Of a stretch of DNA of 37,006 bases, positions 24,909 to 33,088 are shown piece after piece (within the stretch, counting starts at the first letter, position 1; every line of letters starts with the position of its first letter). This DNA comes from Prevotella sp. Lineage in GTDB: Bacteria > Bacteroidota > Bacteroidia > Bacteroidales > Bacteroidaceae. The notes below the pieces were generated by a model. The model was not told where the DNA came from, did not search any database, and saw only the letters and a program-made list of their open reading frames with translations. The translations under genes and the position numbers were made by a program. The DNA is taken from NCBI GenBank assembly GCA_022769285.1, contig JALEKD010000044.1, forward strand, positions 1-37,006, in the 5' to 3' direction.

Positions 24909-26174
24909 CTATACCTTAGCATCGGTAAGGCACTTGTCCAGCTCGGCCGTGATGGCCTTGCGGTCCATGTGCTGTCCTATGAACACCACCTTCTGCATAC
25001 GGTCACCATAGGTGGTGTCCCAGTCCTGGCGCAAGCCCGCTTCGCGCTCCAGCAGATCGTGGAGCTCGTCCTTGGGCATAGTAGCGTACCACTGACCAGC
25101 GTTCTTGAGCCCCATCTGACGGCCAGCCTGCTCAAAGAGATAGCAAGTCTCGGGCTCGTCGGCAAACCAGCAGAGGCCCTTGCAGCGGATAACGCCCTTG
25201 GGCCAGTGGCGAGCCACAAATTCGTCAAAGAGAGCCAGGTCGAGCGGGCGGCGACGGTAGTACACGAATGTGCCGATGCCGTACTCCTCGACCTCGCCTC
25301 CCTCGTGGTCGTGATCATGGTCGTGGTGATGATGGTGGTGCTCGTGATCATGGTCTTCATGGTCGTGGTGGTCATGATGGTGCTCACCTTCCTCATGGTC
25401 ATGGTCGTCGTCACCCTCCTCATCGTCGTCTACATCATCGTGGTGGTGCTCTATCTCATCGATCCAGGCGGCGGAGGTTGCTACCTCGTCGAAATCGAAG
25501 CGGCCCGTGTTGATAATGCGGTCTAAGTCTACCTCGCCATAGTCGCAGGGTATTATCTCAGCCTTAGGCTGAATGGCGCGGATAACCTGGGTGACATGCT
25601 CGAGGTCGGCCGGGGGCACCTCAGAAGCCTTGTTGAGCAGGATGATGTTGCAGAACTCCAGCTGCTGGATAACCAGGTTCTCCAGGTCGTCTTCGTCCAG
25701 GTTGGTGCGGGTCAGGTTCTCGCCGTTGCCAAACTCGTCTTTCATGCGCAGGGCGTCTACCACTGTCACGATGCAGTCCAGGCGGGCCACGCCGTCCTTG
25801 ACATACTGCGGGGCCATGGTGGGGATGGAGCAGATGGTCTGGGCGATGGGCGCAGGCTCGCAGATGCCGCTGGCCTCGATGACTATGTAGTCGAAGCGCT
25901 TCATCTCGACTATCTCGCGTATCTGCTCTACCAAGTCCATCTTCAGCGTGCAGCAGATGCAACCGTTCTGGAGCGCCACGAGACTGTCGTCTTTCTTGTT
26001 GACCACTCCGCCCTGCTGAATGAGGTCGGCGTCGATGTTAACCTCGCCTATATCGTTGACAATGACTGCAAACTTGATACCTTTCTTATTGGCCAAGATA
26101 CGGTTCACGAGCGTTGTCTTACCACTGCCTAAGTATCCGGTAAGCAACAGCACTGGAATTTGCTTTGTATTCAT
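24909..26174 (-). CDS. CobW/G3E-family GTPase with His-rich metal-binding loop
   Basis: A P-loop GTPase of the G3E/COG0523 family, probably a zinc (or other metal) chaperone, cytoplasmic, 421 aa. Motifs are the P-loop GYLGSGKTT (13-21), the metal site GCICC (Cys72, Cys74, Cys75), the switch region VNDIGEVNID and the base-recognition site LLNKASE. A CobW C-terminal domain ends the protein. Residues 243-290 are an extreme His/Asp/Glu-rich stretch with about 24 His, inserted between the two domains. I chose the ATG at 26174 because MNTKQIPVLLLTGYLG is the normal start; the reading frame stays open 84 codons further but that part looks like leader. Regulation by metal is likely but no site is proved. 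Confidence 0.92.
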   Translation of the reverse strand: MNTKQIPVLLLTGYLGSGKTTLVNRILANKKGIKFAVIVNDIGEVNIDADLIQQGGVVNKKDDSLVALQNGCICCTLKMDLVEQIREIVEMKRFDYIVIEASGICEPAPIAQTICSIPTMAPQYVKDGVARLDCIVTVVDALRMKDEFGNGENLTRTNLDEDDLENLVIQQLEFCNIILLNKASEVPPADLEHVTQVIRAIQPKAEIIPCDYGEVDLDRIINTGRFDFDEVATSAAWIDEIEHHHDDVDDDEEGDDDHDHEEGEHHHDHHDHEDHDHEHHHHHHDHDHDHEGGEVEEYGIGTFVYYRRRPLDLALFDEFVARHWPKGVIRCKGLCWFADEPETCYLFEQAGRQMGLKNAGQWYATMPKDELHDLLEREAGLRQDWDTTYGDRMQKVVFIGQHMDRKAITAELDKCLTDAKV

Positions 26175-26444
26175 AATTATAATTACGTTTGTACTCACCA
26201 GCCGAGCAGCAAAAATCATACCAAAGCAACCCGTGACCGCCACTTTTTTATCGACGTAAATGGATGGTGCCATGGCTTCTGCGGCCATTGGGCAAACCGC
26301 AATACAACCAGGGGCGGCGGCCTGGGCCAGGGCCGCGATACATATTATTATATATGCGGCCAAAAAACCATGTAAGAAGGTCAAAAACACAAGGACGCTT
26401 GCCGTCAAAAAAAAATAACTTTGCAATATTAACTCTATTTAAAC
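26175..26444 (+). promoter_or_regulatory. Divergent cobW/rhaB intergenic region with rhaB promoter
   Basis: TAACTTTG (26416-26423) followed by C lies 21 nt before the rhaB ATG, a good -7 box; no -33 box at ideal distance is seen. Upstream, a hairpin GCGGCC/GGCCGC (about 26318-26337) is followed at once by an AT motif, ATACATATTATTATATATG (26338-26356), similar to those before ricT and the SUMF1 genes. The cobW start on the other strand is preceded by an AT palindrome, TAATTATAATTA. No regulator site can be assigned. Confidence 0.5.
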
Positions 26445-27875
26445 ATGAAAGCTAAGGAAAGTTTTTTCGCCGTTGACCTCGGGGCCACCAGTGGCAGAAC
26501 CATCGTAGGTACCCTGGCCGACGGAAAGATACAGCTCGAGGAGATTACCCGCTTCGGCAACCCACTTATCAACATGGGCGGCTACTTCTATTGGGATCTC
26601 TTCGCACTCTACAACGAGATTATCAAGGGACTGAAGGCCGTGGCCACACGCGGCATAGCCATCAGCAGTATAGGTATAGATACCTGGGGATGCGACTTTG
26701 TGTGCATTGGCGATGACGGGCAGCCCCTGCGCAACCCACTGGCGTACCGCGACCCCCACACAGTGGGCATGATGGAGCAGTACTTTGCCACTAAGTTGCC
26801 CAGAGCCGAGGTTTACCGCCGGACGGGTATCCAGCTGATGAACTTCAACTCCCTTTTCCAGCTATATACCATGGGCGAGAATGCCAACTCGGCTCTGAAG
26901 AACGCCAAGAAGATACTCTTCATGCCCGACGCCCTGAGCTATCTGCTCACGGGTACAGCGGTATGCGAGTACACCGTGGCGTCGACCTCAGAGATGCTCA
27001 ATCCGGCCACAGGCGACCTGGACGAGACGCTGCTGGCCAGCATAGGGCTGCGACGCGACCAGTTTGGCACGCTCACACATCCGGGCACGGTCATCGGCAC
27101 CATCAACGCGTCGGTACAGAAGCAGACTGGACTGGGGGCCATACCCGTAGTAGCCATAGCAGGCCATGACACAGCCAGCGCCGTGGCTGCCGTACCGGCA
27201 CAGAACGAGAACTTCGCCTACCTGAGCAGCGGCACGTGGAGCCTGATGGGCATAGAGTCGCCCCACGCCATCATCAACGACCGCAGCTACGAGCTCAACT
27301 TCACCAACGAGGGCGGCGTAGGCGGTACCACACGTTTCCTAAAAAACATCTGTGGCATGTGGCTCTACGAGCGTTGTCGCTTAGAGTGGCCCGAGACCCA
27401 AGGCCTCAGCCATGCTGAACTGCAGAAAGAGGCTTGGGAGATACAGGACAACCACAGCATCATATTCCCCGATGACCCATGCTTCGCCAACCCCGACTCA
27501 ATGGTGGGAGCCATCCAGCAATACTGCCGGGAGTACGGGCGGCCCGTTCCAGAGGGCCACGCACAGATATGCCGCTGCATATTCGACTCGTTAGCGCTGC
27601 GGTACAATGAGGTACTGGGCTATCTACGTGAGTTTGCACCGTTCGACATCAACGTGCTGCACATCATTGGCGGCGGCTCTAAGAACGACTTCCTCAACCA
27701 GCTCACGGCCGACGCTTGCGGCATCACCGTGCTGGCCGGTCCGCAGGAGGGAACGGCCTTAGGCAACATAATGATGCAGGCCAAGGCGGCTGGAAGTGTA
27801 GACGACATCTGGCAGATGCGACGCATCATAGCCGAGTCGGTGGAAATGAAGAAATATGAACCCAAAAACAAATAA
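26445..27875 (+). CDS. rhaB: L-rhamnulokinase
   Basis: A FGGY-family sugar kinase that phosphorylates L-rhamnulose to L-rhamnulose 1-phosphate, the second step of rhamnose catabolism, 476 aa, cytoplasmic. The N-terminal ATP-site motif AVDLGATSGR contains Asp11. GIDTWGCDFV and YRDPHT fit substrate-binding parts of rhamnulokinases. VAIAGHDTASAVAAVP and YLSSGTWSLMGIE mark the second domain, and IIGGGSKNDFLNQLTAD is the FGGY signature region. rhaA follows 4 bp after the stop, so they form one operon. In Bacteroides this locus is controlled by an AraC-type RhaR; the likely counterpart is encoded at 31224. Confidence 0.95.
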   Translation: MKAKESFFAVDLGATSGRTIVGTLADGKIQLEEITRFGNPLINMGGYFYWDLFALYNEIIKGLKAVATRGIAISSIGIDTWGCDFVCIGDDGQPLRNPLAYRDPHTVGMMEQYFATKLPRAEVYRRTGIQLMNFNSLFQLYTMGENANSALKNAKKILFMPDALSYLLTGTAVCEYTVASTSEMLNPATGDLDETLLASIGLRRDQFGTLTHPGTVIGTINASVQKQTGLGAIPVVAIAGHDTASAVAAVPAQNENFAYLSSGTWSLMGIESPHAIINDRSYELNFTNEGGVGGTTRFLKNICGMWLYERCRLEWPETQGLSHAELQKEAWEIQDNHSIIFPDDPCFANPDSMVGAIQQYCREYGRPVPEGHAQICRCIFDSLALRYNEVLGYLREFAPFDINVLHIIGGGSKNDFLNQLTADACGITVLAGPQEGTALGNIMMQAKAAGSVDDIWQMRRIIAESVEMKKYEPKNK

Positions 27876-27879
27876 ACAC

Positions 27880-29130
27880 ATGAAAACCGAAAACATTGAG
27901 AAAAACTACGCGACCGCCAAGGCGCGTTATGCCGAACTGGGCATTGATACTGACAAGGCCATCGCCACCCTGGAGAAGACCCCTATATCCCTGCACTGCT
28001 GGCAGGCCGACGATGTAACCGGATTTGAGAGCAACGCTGCCCTGACAGGCGGTATCCAGGCCACGGGCAACTATCCCGGCAAGGCCCGCAACATCGACGA
28101 GCTGCGCGCTGACATCGAGAAGGTACAGAGCCTGCTGGCCGGTACTTACCGCCTCAACCTGCACGAAACCTACGGTGAGTTTGGCGGTAAGTTCGTTGAC
28201 CGTGACCAGGTAGATGCTTCTTATTTCCAGGGCTGGATTGAGTGGGCCAAGGAGCACAACCTCAAGCTCGATTTCAACTCTACCAGTTTCTCGCACCCCA
28301 AGAGCGGCAGCCTGTCACTGGCTAACCCCGACAAGTCTATCCGCGACTTCTGGATAGAGCACACCAAGCGCTGTCGCCGTATAGCAGACGTCATGGGTAA
28401 GGCTCAGGGCGACCCGTGTATTATGAACATCTGGATACATGACGGTTCAAAGGATCTGACCGTTGAACGTTATCGCTACCGTCAGATTCTCAAGGAGAGC
28501 CTCGACGAAATACTCTCCGAGAATCTTCCTGACATGAAGTCGTGCCTGGAAGCAAAGCTCTTCGGCATCGGCCTTGAAGCCTACACCGTAGGCTCACATG
28601 ATTTCTACGCCGGCTACTGCTCCAAGAACAATGTTATCTACACCCTGGACACTGGCCACTACGAGCCCACCGAGAATGTAAGCGACATGGTGTCGAGCCT
28701 GCTCCTCTTCGTGCCCGAACTGATGCTCCACGTGAGTCGTCCTATGCACTGGGATTCTGACCATGTCACCCTCTTCGATGATAACACTCGCAACCTGTTT
28801 GCCGAGCTCGTCCGTGCCGACGCCCTTGGCCGCGCACACATCGGCCTTGACTATTTCGACGCTTCTATCAACCGTATCGGAGCCTACATCATCGGCGTGC
28901 GCGCTGCTCAAAAGTCGCTGCTCCAGGCTCTGCTCGAACCACTCGCCACTCTGCGCAAGTACGAGGACAAAGGTAAGGATTTTGAACGTCTGGCTCTGCT
29001 CGAGGAGGCTAAGACACTGCCTTTCGGCGCTGTCTACGACTACTTCAACCTGAAGAACAACGTGCCTGTAGGCGAGGACTACATCGCCGAGGTTCAGAAG
29101 TACGAGCACGACGTGCTCTCTAAGCGATAA
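27880..29130 (+). CDS. rhaA: L-rhamnose isomerase
   Basis: It converts L-rhamnose to L-rhamnulose, the first step of the pathway, using Mn2+ or a similar ion, 416 aa, cytoplasmic. Characteristic parts are SLHCWQADDVTGFE, LNLHETYGEFGGKFVDRD, HPKSGSLSLANPD, NIWIHDGSKD, SHDFYAGYCSKNN, TLDTGHYEPTENVSD and HVSRPMHWDSDHV, which include the metal-binding His, Asp and Glu residues. I prefer the ATG at 27880 (MKTENIEK) to an in-frame ATG at 27856 inside rhaB. Transcription ends at the hairpin at 29211. The usual rhamnose permease gene does not follow. Confidence 0.95.
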   Translation: MKTENIEKNYATAKARYAELGIDTDKAIATLEKTPISLHCWQADDVTGFESNAALTGGIQATGNYPGKARNIDELRADIEKVQSLLAGTYRLNLHETYGEFGGKFVDRDQVDASYFQGWIEWAKEHNLKLDFNSTSFSHPKSGSLSLANPDKSIRDFWIEHTKRCRRIADVMGKAQGDPCIMNIWIHDGSKDLTVERYRYRQILKESLDEILSENLPDMKSCLEAKLFGIGLEAYTVGSHDFYAGYCSKNNVIYTLDTGHYEPTENVSDMVSSLLLFVPELMLHVSRPMHWDSDHVTLFDDNTRNLFAELVRADALGRAHIGLDYFDASINRIGAYIIGVRAAQKSLLQALLEPLATLRKYEDKGKDFERLALLEEAKTLPFGAVYDYFNLKNNVPVGEDYIAEVQKYEHDVLSKR

Positions 29131-29210
29131 CTTACCATAACATGCTGCGAAGCATATAATTGTCAAGATGCCGAGAGGCACTTGTTGTTTTTTACACATT
29201 TTGATACTTC

Positions 29211-29237
29211 CCCGGCCTGCGACGGCCGGGTTTTTTT
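29211..29237 (+). terminator. Terminator of rhaBA
   Basis: CCCGGCC (29211-29217) and GGCCGGG (29224-29230) form a 7-bp stem with a 6-nt loop, followed by seven T residues. Confidence 0.9.
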
Positions 29238-29296
29238 ATTTGTCGCGAAGGTCACGGGGACGCCCATAGCCATAGCGGCCCTTCGCGTACGGGCAT

Positions 29297-29330
29297 AAAA
29301 AATCCCCAAGACCACGAGGGGACTTGGGGA
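29297..29330 (-). terminator. Terminator of the esterase operon
   Basis: On the minus strand, TCCCCAAG (29330-29323) and CTTGGGGA (29310-29303) form a stem followed by TTTTTT, 25 nt after the stop of the SGNH gene. Confidence 0.85.
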
Positions 29331-29354
29331 CTATATTAATATAGGTATAGGGGC

Positions 29355-30047
29355 TTAGCGCAGTTTCTTGATGACGGGCGTTACGAGTGCCTCCATGATG
29401 TCGTAGCCCTTGCCGTTGGGATGTACGCCGTCGCGGGTAAGCTCGGGCTTCATCCGGCTACCATCCTCGGTAACCATGGCGCTAAAGTAGTCTACATAGG
29501 GTATCTTGTTGGCCTGGGCATAAGCCTTTACACGGGCATTGAGACTGCGTATCTTCTGGATGACATTGGTTGCGGCCTTGTTCCAGTGCATCTCGCCGGC
29601 TGGCAGACACGAGGTGAGTATTACCTTTATCTTATGGGCACGCGCCAGCTCTACCATAGACACCACATTGCCGTAAGTAAGGTTCTCGTCGTAGGGACCT
29701 GTGTTCTCGGCGATGTCATTGGTACCATAGTTGATGACTACCACGCGGGGCTGCAGGTTGATAACATCCTCACGGAAGCGGAGCAGGAACTGGTAAGAAG
29801 TCTGGCCGCCGATGCCACGGTCTATAAACTGGTTCTGCTCGAAGTAGGACTTGTGGGTGCGTATCCACCCGATGGTGATAGAGTTGCCCATAAACACCAC
29901 GCGCTTCTCCCCTTTCTTGGGAGCCCCTAACGCAGCGTTGGCCTTGTCAAAGTTGCGGAATTTGGAGAAGTCTACCTTCTGGGCATTGACCGATGACACG
30001 GTCAGACATAGACAGGCTACGGCTGTCAGTAGTCTACGTTTGTTCAT
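29355..30047 (-). CDS. Secreted SGNH/GDSL-family hydrolase
   Basis: A small esterase or acetylhydrolase of the SGNH fold, 230 aa, with a signal peptide (LLTAVACLCLTVSSVNAQ). The four family blocks are visible: VFMGNSIT (Ser in block I), DRGIGGQTS (block II Gly), INYGTNDI (block III Asn) and DGVHPNGKGY (block V Asp and His). The full catalytic set is present. Likely substrates are acetyl groups on glycans or polysaccharides. It follows a second esterase on the same strand by 95 bp, probably as one operon ending at the terminator at 29297. Its position inside the rhamnose locus hints at deacylation of rhamnose-containing polymers, by inference only. Confidence 0.88.
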   Translation of the reverse strand: MNKRRLLTAVACLCLTVSSVNAQKVDFSKFRNFDKANAALGAPKKGEKRVVFMGNSITIGWIRTHKSYFEQNQFIDRGIGGQTSYQFLLRFREDVINLQPRVVVINYGTNDIAENTGPYDENLTYGNVVSMVELARAHKIKVILTSCLPAGEMHWNKAATNVIQKIRSLNARVKAYAQANKIPYVDYFSAMVTEDGSRMKPELTRDGVHPNGKGYDIMEALVTPVIKKLR

Positions 30048-30141
30048 AATAGCTGTTTTTAGTAATTAATAATAGTCTCTTTGTTTTTGAGTGCCGCGGG
30101 CAGCAGACTTATCAGCGCCTGCGGGCCCGGCGGCGGTGGTC

Positions 30142-30969
30142 TCAGCGTATGCCGTTGGCCTCGAAGAATTTCTGGAAGAACAGCAACTGATAGTCGATGG
30201 CGTTGTGCCAGTACTGGGGATTGTGGCCACCGGGACGGGTGGTAAAGTCGTGGTCTATGCCACGGCCTAACAGCCGCTCGTGCAGGCTCTTGTTGACCTC
30301 CAAGAAGAAGTCGCTCTCGCCGCAGTCAATGGTGATGGCCAGGTCATGGTTGTTAATACGCCCTATCTGGTTAACCACCACGTTGTCGTCCCAGCGCTTA
30401 CGGTTGTGAGCCATTTCGCCGAGCGAGTACTTTATTTCCCAGTTCTGGGGAAAAGGGCGGAAGTCTACGCCACCACTCATACTACCGCAGGCACCATACG
30501 TGTCCTTGTGGCGGAAAGCCAGGTAGAGCGCGCCATGGCCACCCATACTCAGGCCGGTCACAGCCCGACCCTTGCGGTCGGCGATGGTCTTGTAGTGGCT
30601 GTCTATATAGCTCACGAGTTCCTTAGCTGTAAAGGTTTCGTACTGCAATTTCTTATTAATGGGGCTGTCTATGTACCAGGAGTTGAGCGCGTCGGGTGTC
30701 ACGAATATCATGCCCTTCTCATCGGCTATCTCGGGCAGGTCCGACTTCACCTTCTCCAACCAGTACTTGCAGTTGCCCGTGGCACCGTGGAGCAGATAGA
30801 CCACGGGGTAACGGCGGTCGCGCGTCTTGCGGGTCTCCGCGGGCGCTATCACGACAGTCTTTATATCCTTGTTCATCACGGTGCTGTGTACCATCACGGT
30901 ATCTACCTTGGCCGCCAGTGCTCCTAACGACACTAACAGGCCCATACTTATTAACAAGAGTTGTTTCAT
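30142..30969 (-). CDS. Secreted alpha/beta-hydrolase esterase (esterase D / XynZ-like)
   Basis: A putative esterase of the family that includes feruloyl and acetyl-xylan esterases, 275 aa. The N-terminus from the chosen ATG at 30969 is a signal peptide (LLLISMGLLVSLGALAA). A longer in-frame start (30999) overlaps the -7 box and is rejected. The catalytic triad can be placed as Ser in GLSMGGHG, Asp in DCGESDFF and His in PGGHNPQYW. The oxyanion region is YLLHGATGN. It is the first gene of a two-gene minus-strand operon and is transcribed away from the AraC regulator. The substrate is not known. Confidence 0.88.
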   Translation of the reverse strand: MKQLLLISMGLLVSLGALAAKVDTVMVHSTVMNKDIKTVVIAPAETRKTRDRRYPVVYLLHGATGNCKYWLEKVKSDLPEIADEKGMIFVTPDALNSWYIDSPINKKLQYETFTAKELVSYIDSHYKTIADRKGRAVTGLSMGGHGALYLAFRHKDTYGACGSMSGGVDFRPFPQNWEIKYSLGEMAHNRKRWDDNVVVNQIGRINNHDLAITIDCGESDFFLEVNKSLHERLLGRGIDHDFTTRPGGHNPQYWHNAIDYQLLFFQKFFEANGIR

Positions 30970-30996
30970 CTGCGTTGGAAATTGTCTTAGTGACGA

Positions 30997-31004
30997 CAAA
31001 GTTA
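30997..31004 (-). promoter_or_regulatory. -7 element of the esterase operon
   Basis: TAACTTTG on the minus strand gives a predicted start around 30990 and a leader of about 20 nt before the ATG at 30969. No ideal -33 box. Confidence 0.5.
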
Positions 31005-31192
31005 ACTATTTTATATAAGAATGTTTCAGAAAATGGCAAAAAAATGTCACCCCTGCTCACCGCAGCCCTCACTGGCCGCCCAGCCACCCCACAGCCCCAC
31101 GGCGGCATAGCCAGGGGAGGATCAGCCATCTTTTTTTAGCCTCACTGCGAAAAAAGTAGCCCTAAAGGCGGCAACATTCTCAAAAAATGTTG

Positions 31193-31200
31193 TAACTTTG
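31193..31200 (+). promoter_or_regulatory. -7 element of the araC-rhaD operon
   Basis: TAACTTTG lies 23 nt before the regulator ATG at 31224; no ideal -33 box, as expected if an activator is needed. Confidence 0.5.
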
Positions 31201-31223
31201 TCGAAAAGCAAGACTAACACCGC

Positions 31224-32096
31224 ATGCAGAAAAGCAAATACCTGGTCACCAATGACCGCGACATACTATGGGGCCTTACCGTTAGCACCGTGGGCTACGA
31301 AGAGATAGGCAGCGGCGAGGACTACCCTACCAAGGGCCATGCCGACGGCTATTACTTTGACACCACCAAGGGGCGCGAGCTCAACGAGTACCAGATGCTC
31401 TACGTCACCCGTGGCGAGGGAGTCTTCGAGTCGACCAATCAGAGACTCACCCGGCTGCGCGAAGGCGATATCTTCTTGCTCTTCCCCAACGAGTGGCACA
31501 GCTACCACCCCTCGGGCAGTGGCTGGAACTGCTACTGGATAGGATTCAAGGGCCGCAACGTCGACGACCGCGTCCGCGCCGGTTTCCTCTCGCCCCAGCA
31601 CCCCATTTACCACGTCGGTTTCTCGGACCAACTCATCCGTCTCTTCGACTCTGCCTATCACGCCGCCGTCCAAGAGGCCGCCTACTCGCAGCAGCTGCTT
31701 GCCGGGATAGTTAATCACTTGATAGGGCTGATGTATTCACTGGAACGCAACATCCAGCTGAGTAAGAACAGCGAGCACGTGGACATGGTGAACCGCGCCA
31801 GGTTTATCATGCGCAAGGAGGTGGAAAGCGACGTGACCGTACAGCAGATAGCCGAACAGCTTGGAGTAAGCTACTCCAGTTTCCGGAAGCTCTTCAAGGA
31901 GTACACGGGTATCTCGCCGGCGCTATACCAGCAAGACCTGAAGCTACAGAGGGCCAAGGAGCTGCTCACCACCACCAACCTTATCATCAAGGAGATTGCC
32001 TACAGGCTCAACTTTGACTCGCCCGATTATTTTTCTTCTAAGTTTAAGCTTAAAACGGGTCTCAAGCCGAGCGATTTCCGTAATATGGACAGATAA
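31224..32096 (+). CDS. AraC-family regulator, probable rhamnose activator
   Basis: A transcription factor of 290 aa. An N-terminal cupin-like AraC ligand-binding domain (about 40-130, with LREGDIFLLFPNEWHSYHP) is followed by a linker and a C-terminal double helix-turn-helix (about 190-287: VTVQQIAEQLGVSYSSFRKL and IIKEIAYRLNFDSPDYFSSK). It lies 26 bp upstream of rhaD on the same strand. In Bacteroides thetaiotaomicron an AraC-type RhaR is encoded in the rhamnose locus and activates it, so the same role is likely here. That it senses L-rhamnose is inference. Confidence 0.9.
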   Translation: MQKSKYLVTNDRDILWGLTVSTVGYEEIGSGEDYPTKGHADGYYFDTTKGRELNEYQMLYVTRGEGVFESTNQRLTRLREGDIFLLFPNEWHSYHPSGSGWNCYWIGFKGRNVDDRVRAGFLSPQHPIYHVGFSDQLIRLFDSAYHAAVQEAAYSQQLLAGIVNHLIGLMYSLERNIQLSKNSEHVDMVNRARFIMRKEVESDVTVQQIAEQLGVSYSSFRKLFKEYTGISPALYQQDLKLQRAKELLTTTNLIIKEIAYRLNFDSPDYFSSKFKLKTGLKPSDFRNMDR

Positions 32097-32122
32097 CGTT
32101 ATACATTAATAATATATAGATC

Positions 32123-32932
32123 ATGAAAAGTATCATAGACGGTCGCCCCCTGCTCAAGAAGGAGATAGACCAGATAGCCGAGGTCGCAGGTTACCTGTGG
32201 CAGAACGGCTGGGCAGAGCGCAACGGCGGCAACATCACCGTAAACATCACCAAGTATGCTGATGATGAAATCAAGCATCTGCCCGCCATCAGCGAGATAA
32301 AGCACATCGGGGTCACCCTGCCCTACCTCAAGGGCTGCTACTTCTACTGCAAGGGCACCGGCAAGCGCATGCGCGACCTGGCCCGCTGGCCGCTCGACAA
32401 CGGCAGCGTGATACGCATCCTGGACGACTGCGAGAGCTATGTCATCATAGCCGACAACCCCGTTCAGCCCACCTCGGAGTTGCCCAGCCACCTGAGCGTA
32501 CACAACCGGCTCATCGAGAAGGGTTCGCCCTACACCGCCACGGTACACACCCACCCCATAGAGCTTATCGCCATGAGCCACAATAAGAAGTATATGGGCA
32601 AGGATGTGCTCACCAAGATACTGTGGAGCATGATTCCCGAGACCAAGGCTTTCTGCCCGTTAGGACTGGGCGTGGTGCCGTACGAGCTGCCAGGCAGCCT
32701 GAAGCTGGCAGACGGCACGCTGAAAGAGCTGGAGGACTATGACGTGGTATTGTGGGAGAAGCACGGCGTGTTCGCCAAGGGCCTGGATGTCATGGATGCC
32801 TTTGACCAGATAGACGTGCTCTCCAAGAGTGCCAAGATATACATTGACGCCAAGTGCATGGGATTTGAGCCCGACGGTATGACCGATGAGCAGCTCAAGG
32901 AGATGAGCGCGGCGTTCAACTTACCCAAATAA
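32123..32932 (+). CDS. rhaD: L-rhamnulose-1-phosphate aldolase
   Basis: A class II zinc aldolase that splits L-rhamnulose 1-phosphate into dihydroxyacetone phosphate and L-lactaldehyde, the third step of the pathway, 269 aa. The N-terminal NGWAERNGGNITVNIT fits the phosphate-binding region. The zinc ligands are the pair in VHTHPIELIAMSH and the later His in LWEKHGVFAKG. The start codon is preceded by an AT-rich stretch (TTAATAATATATAGATC). With rhaB and rhaA the pathway enzymes are complete, but no lactaldehyde reductase or permease is seen nearby. It ends at a strong terminator. Confidence 0.94.
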   Translation: MKSIIDGRPLLKKEIDQIAEVAGYLWQNGWAERNGGNITVNITKYADDEIKHLPAISEIKHIGVTLPYLKGCYFYCKGTGKRMRDLARWPLDNGSVIRILDDCESYVIIADNPVQPTSELPSHLSVHNRLIEKGSPYTATVHTHPIELIAMSHNKKYMGKDVLTKILWSMIPETKAFCPLGLGVVPYELPGSLKLADGTLKELEDYDVVLWEKHGVFAKGLDVMDAFDQIDVLSKSAKIYIDAKCMGFEPDGMTDEQLKEMSAAFNLPK

Positions 32933-32985
32933 CTCGGCGCACAGCGCCATGACATAAACGACAACCACATCAGAGGGTCTGCAAG

Positions 32986-33038
32986 GGCTGGATAAGATGG
33001 CGGGGGCGAGCCCCTACATTTTATCCAGCCTCTTTTTT
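32986..33038 (+). terminator. Terminator of the araC-rhaD operon
   Basis: GGCTGGATAA (from 32986) pairs with TTATCCAGCC (33021-33030), with an inner GGGGGCGAGCCCC hairpin, followed by TCTTTTTT. Confidence 0.9.
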
Positions 33039-33088
33039 AGCGGCCGCAAGGGCCGGGGCCGACTCCAAGACCCATCAACACAACAGAG

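Noticed and set aside
26163..26190. AT palindrome before the CobW gene as a Zur operator
   Set aside because: TAATTATAATTA is simple AT-rich sequence and no reliable Bacteroidetes Zur consensus is known to me to test it against.
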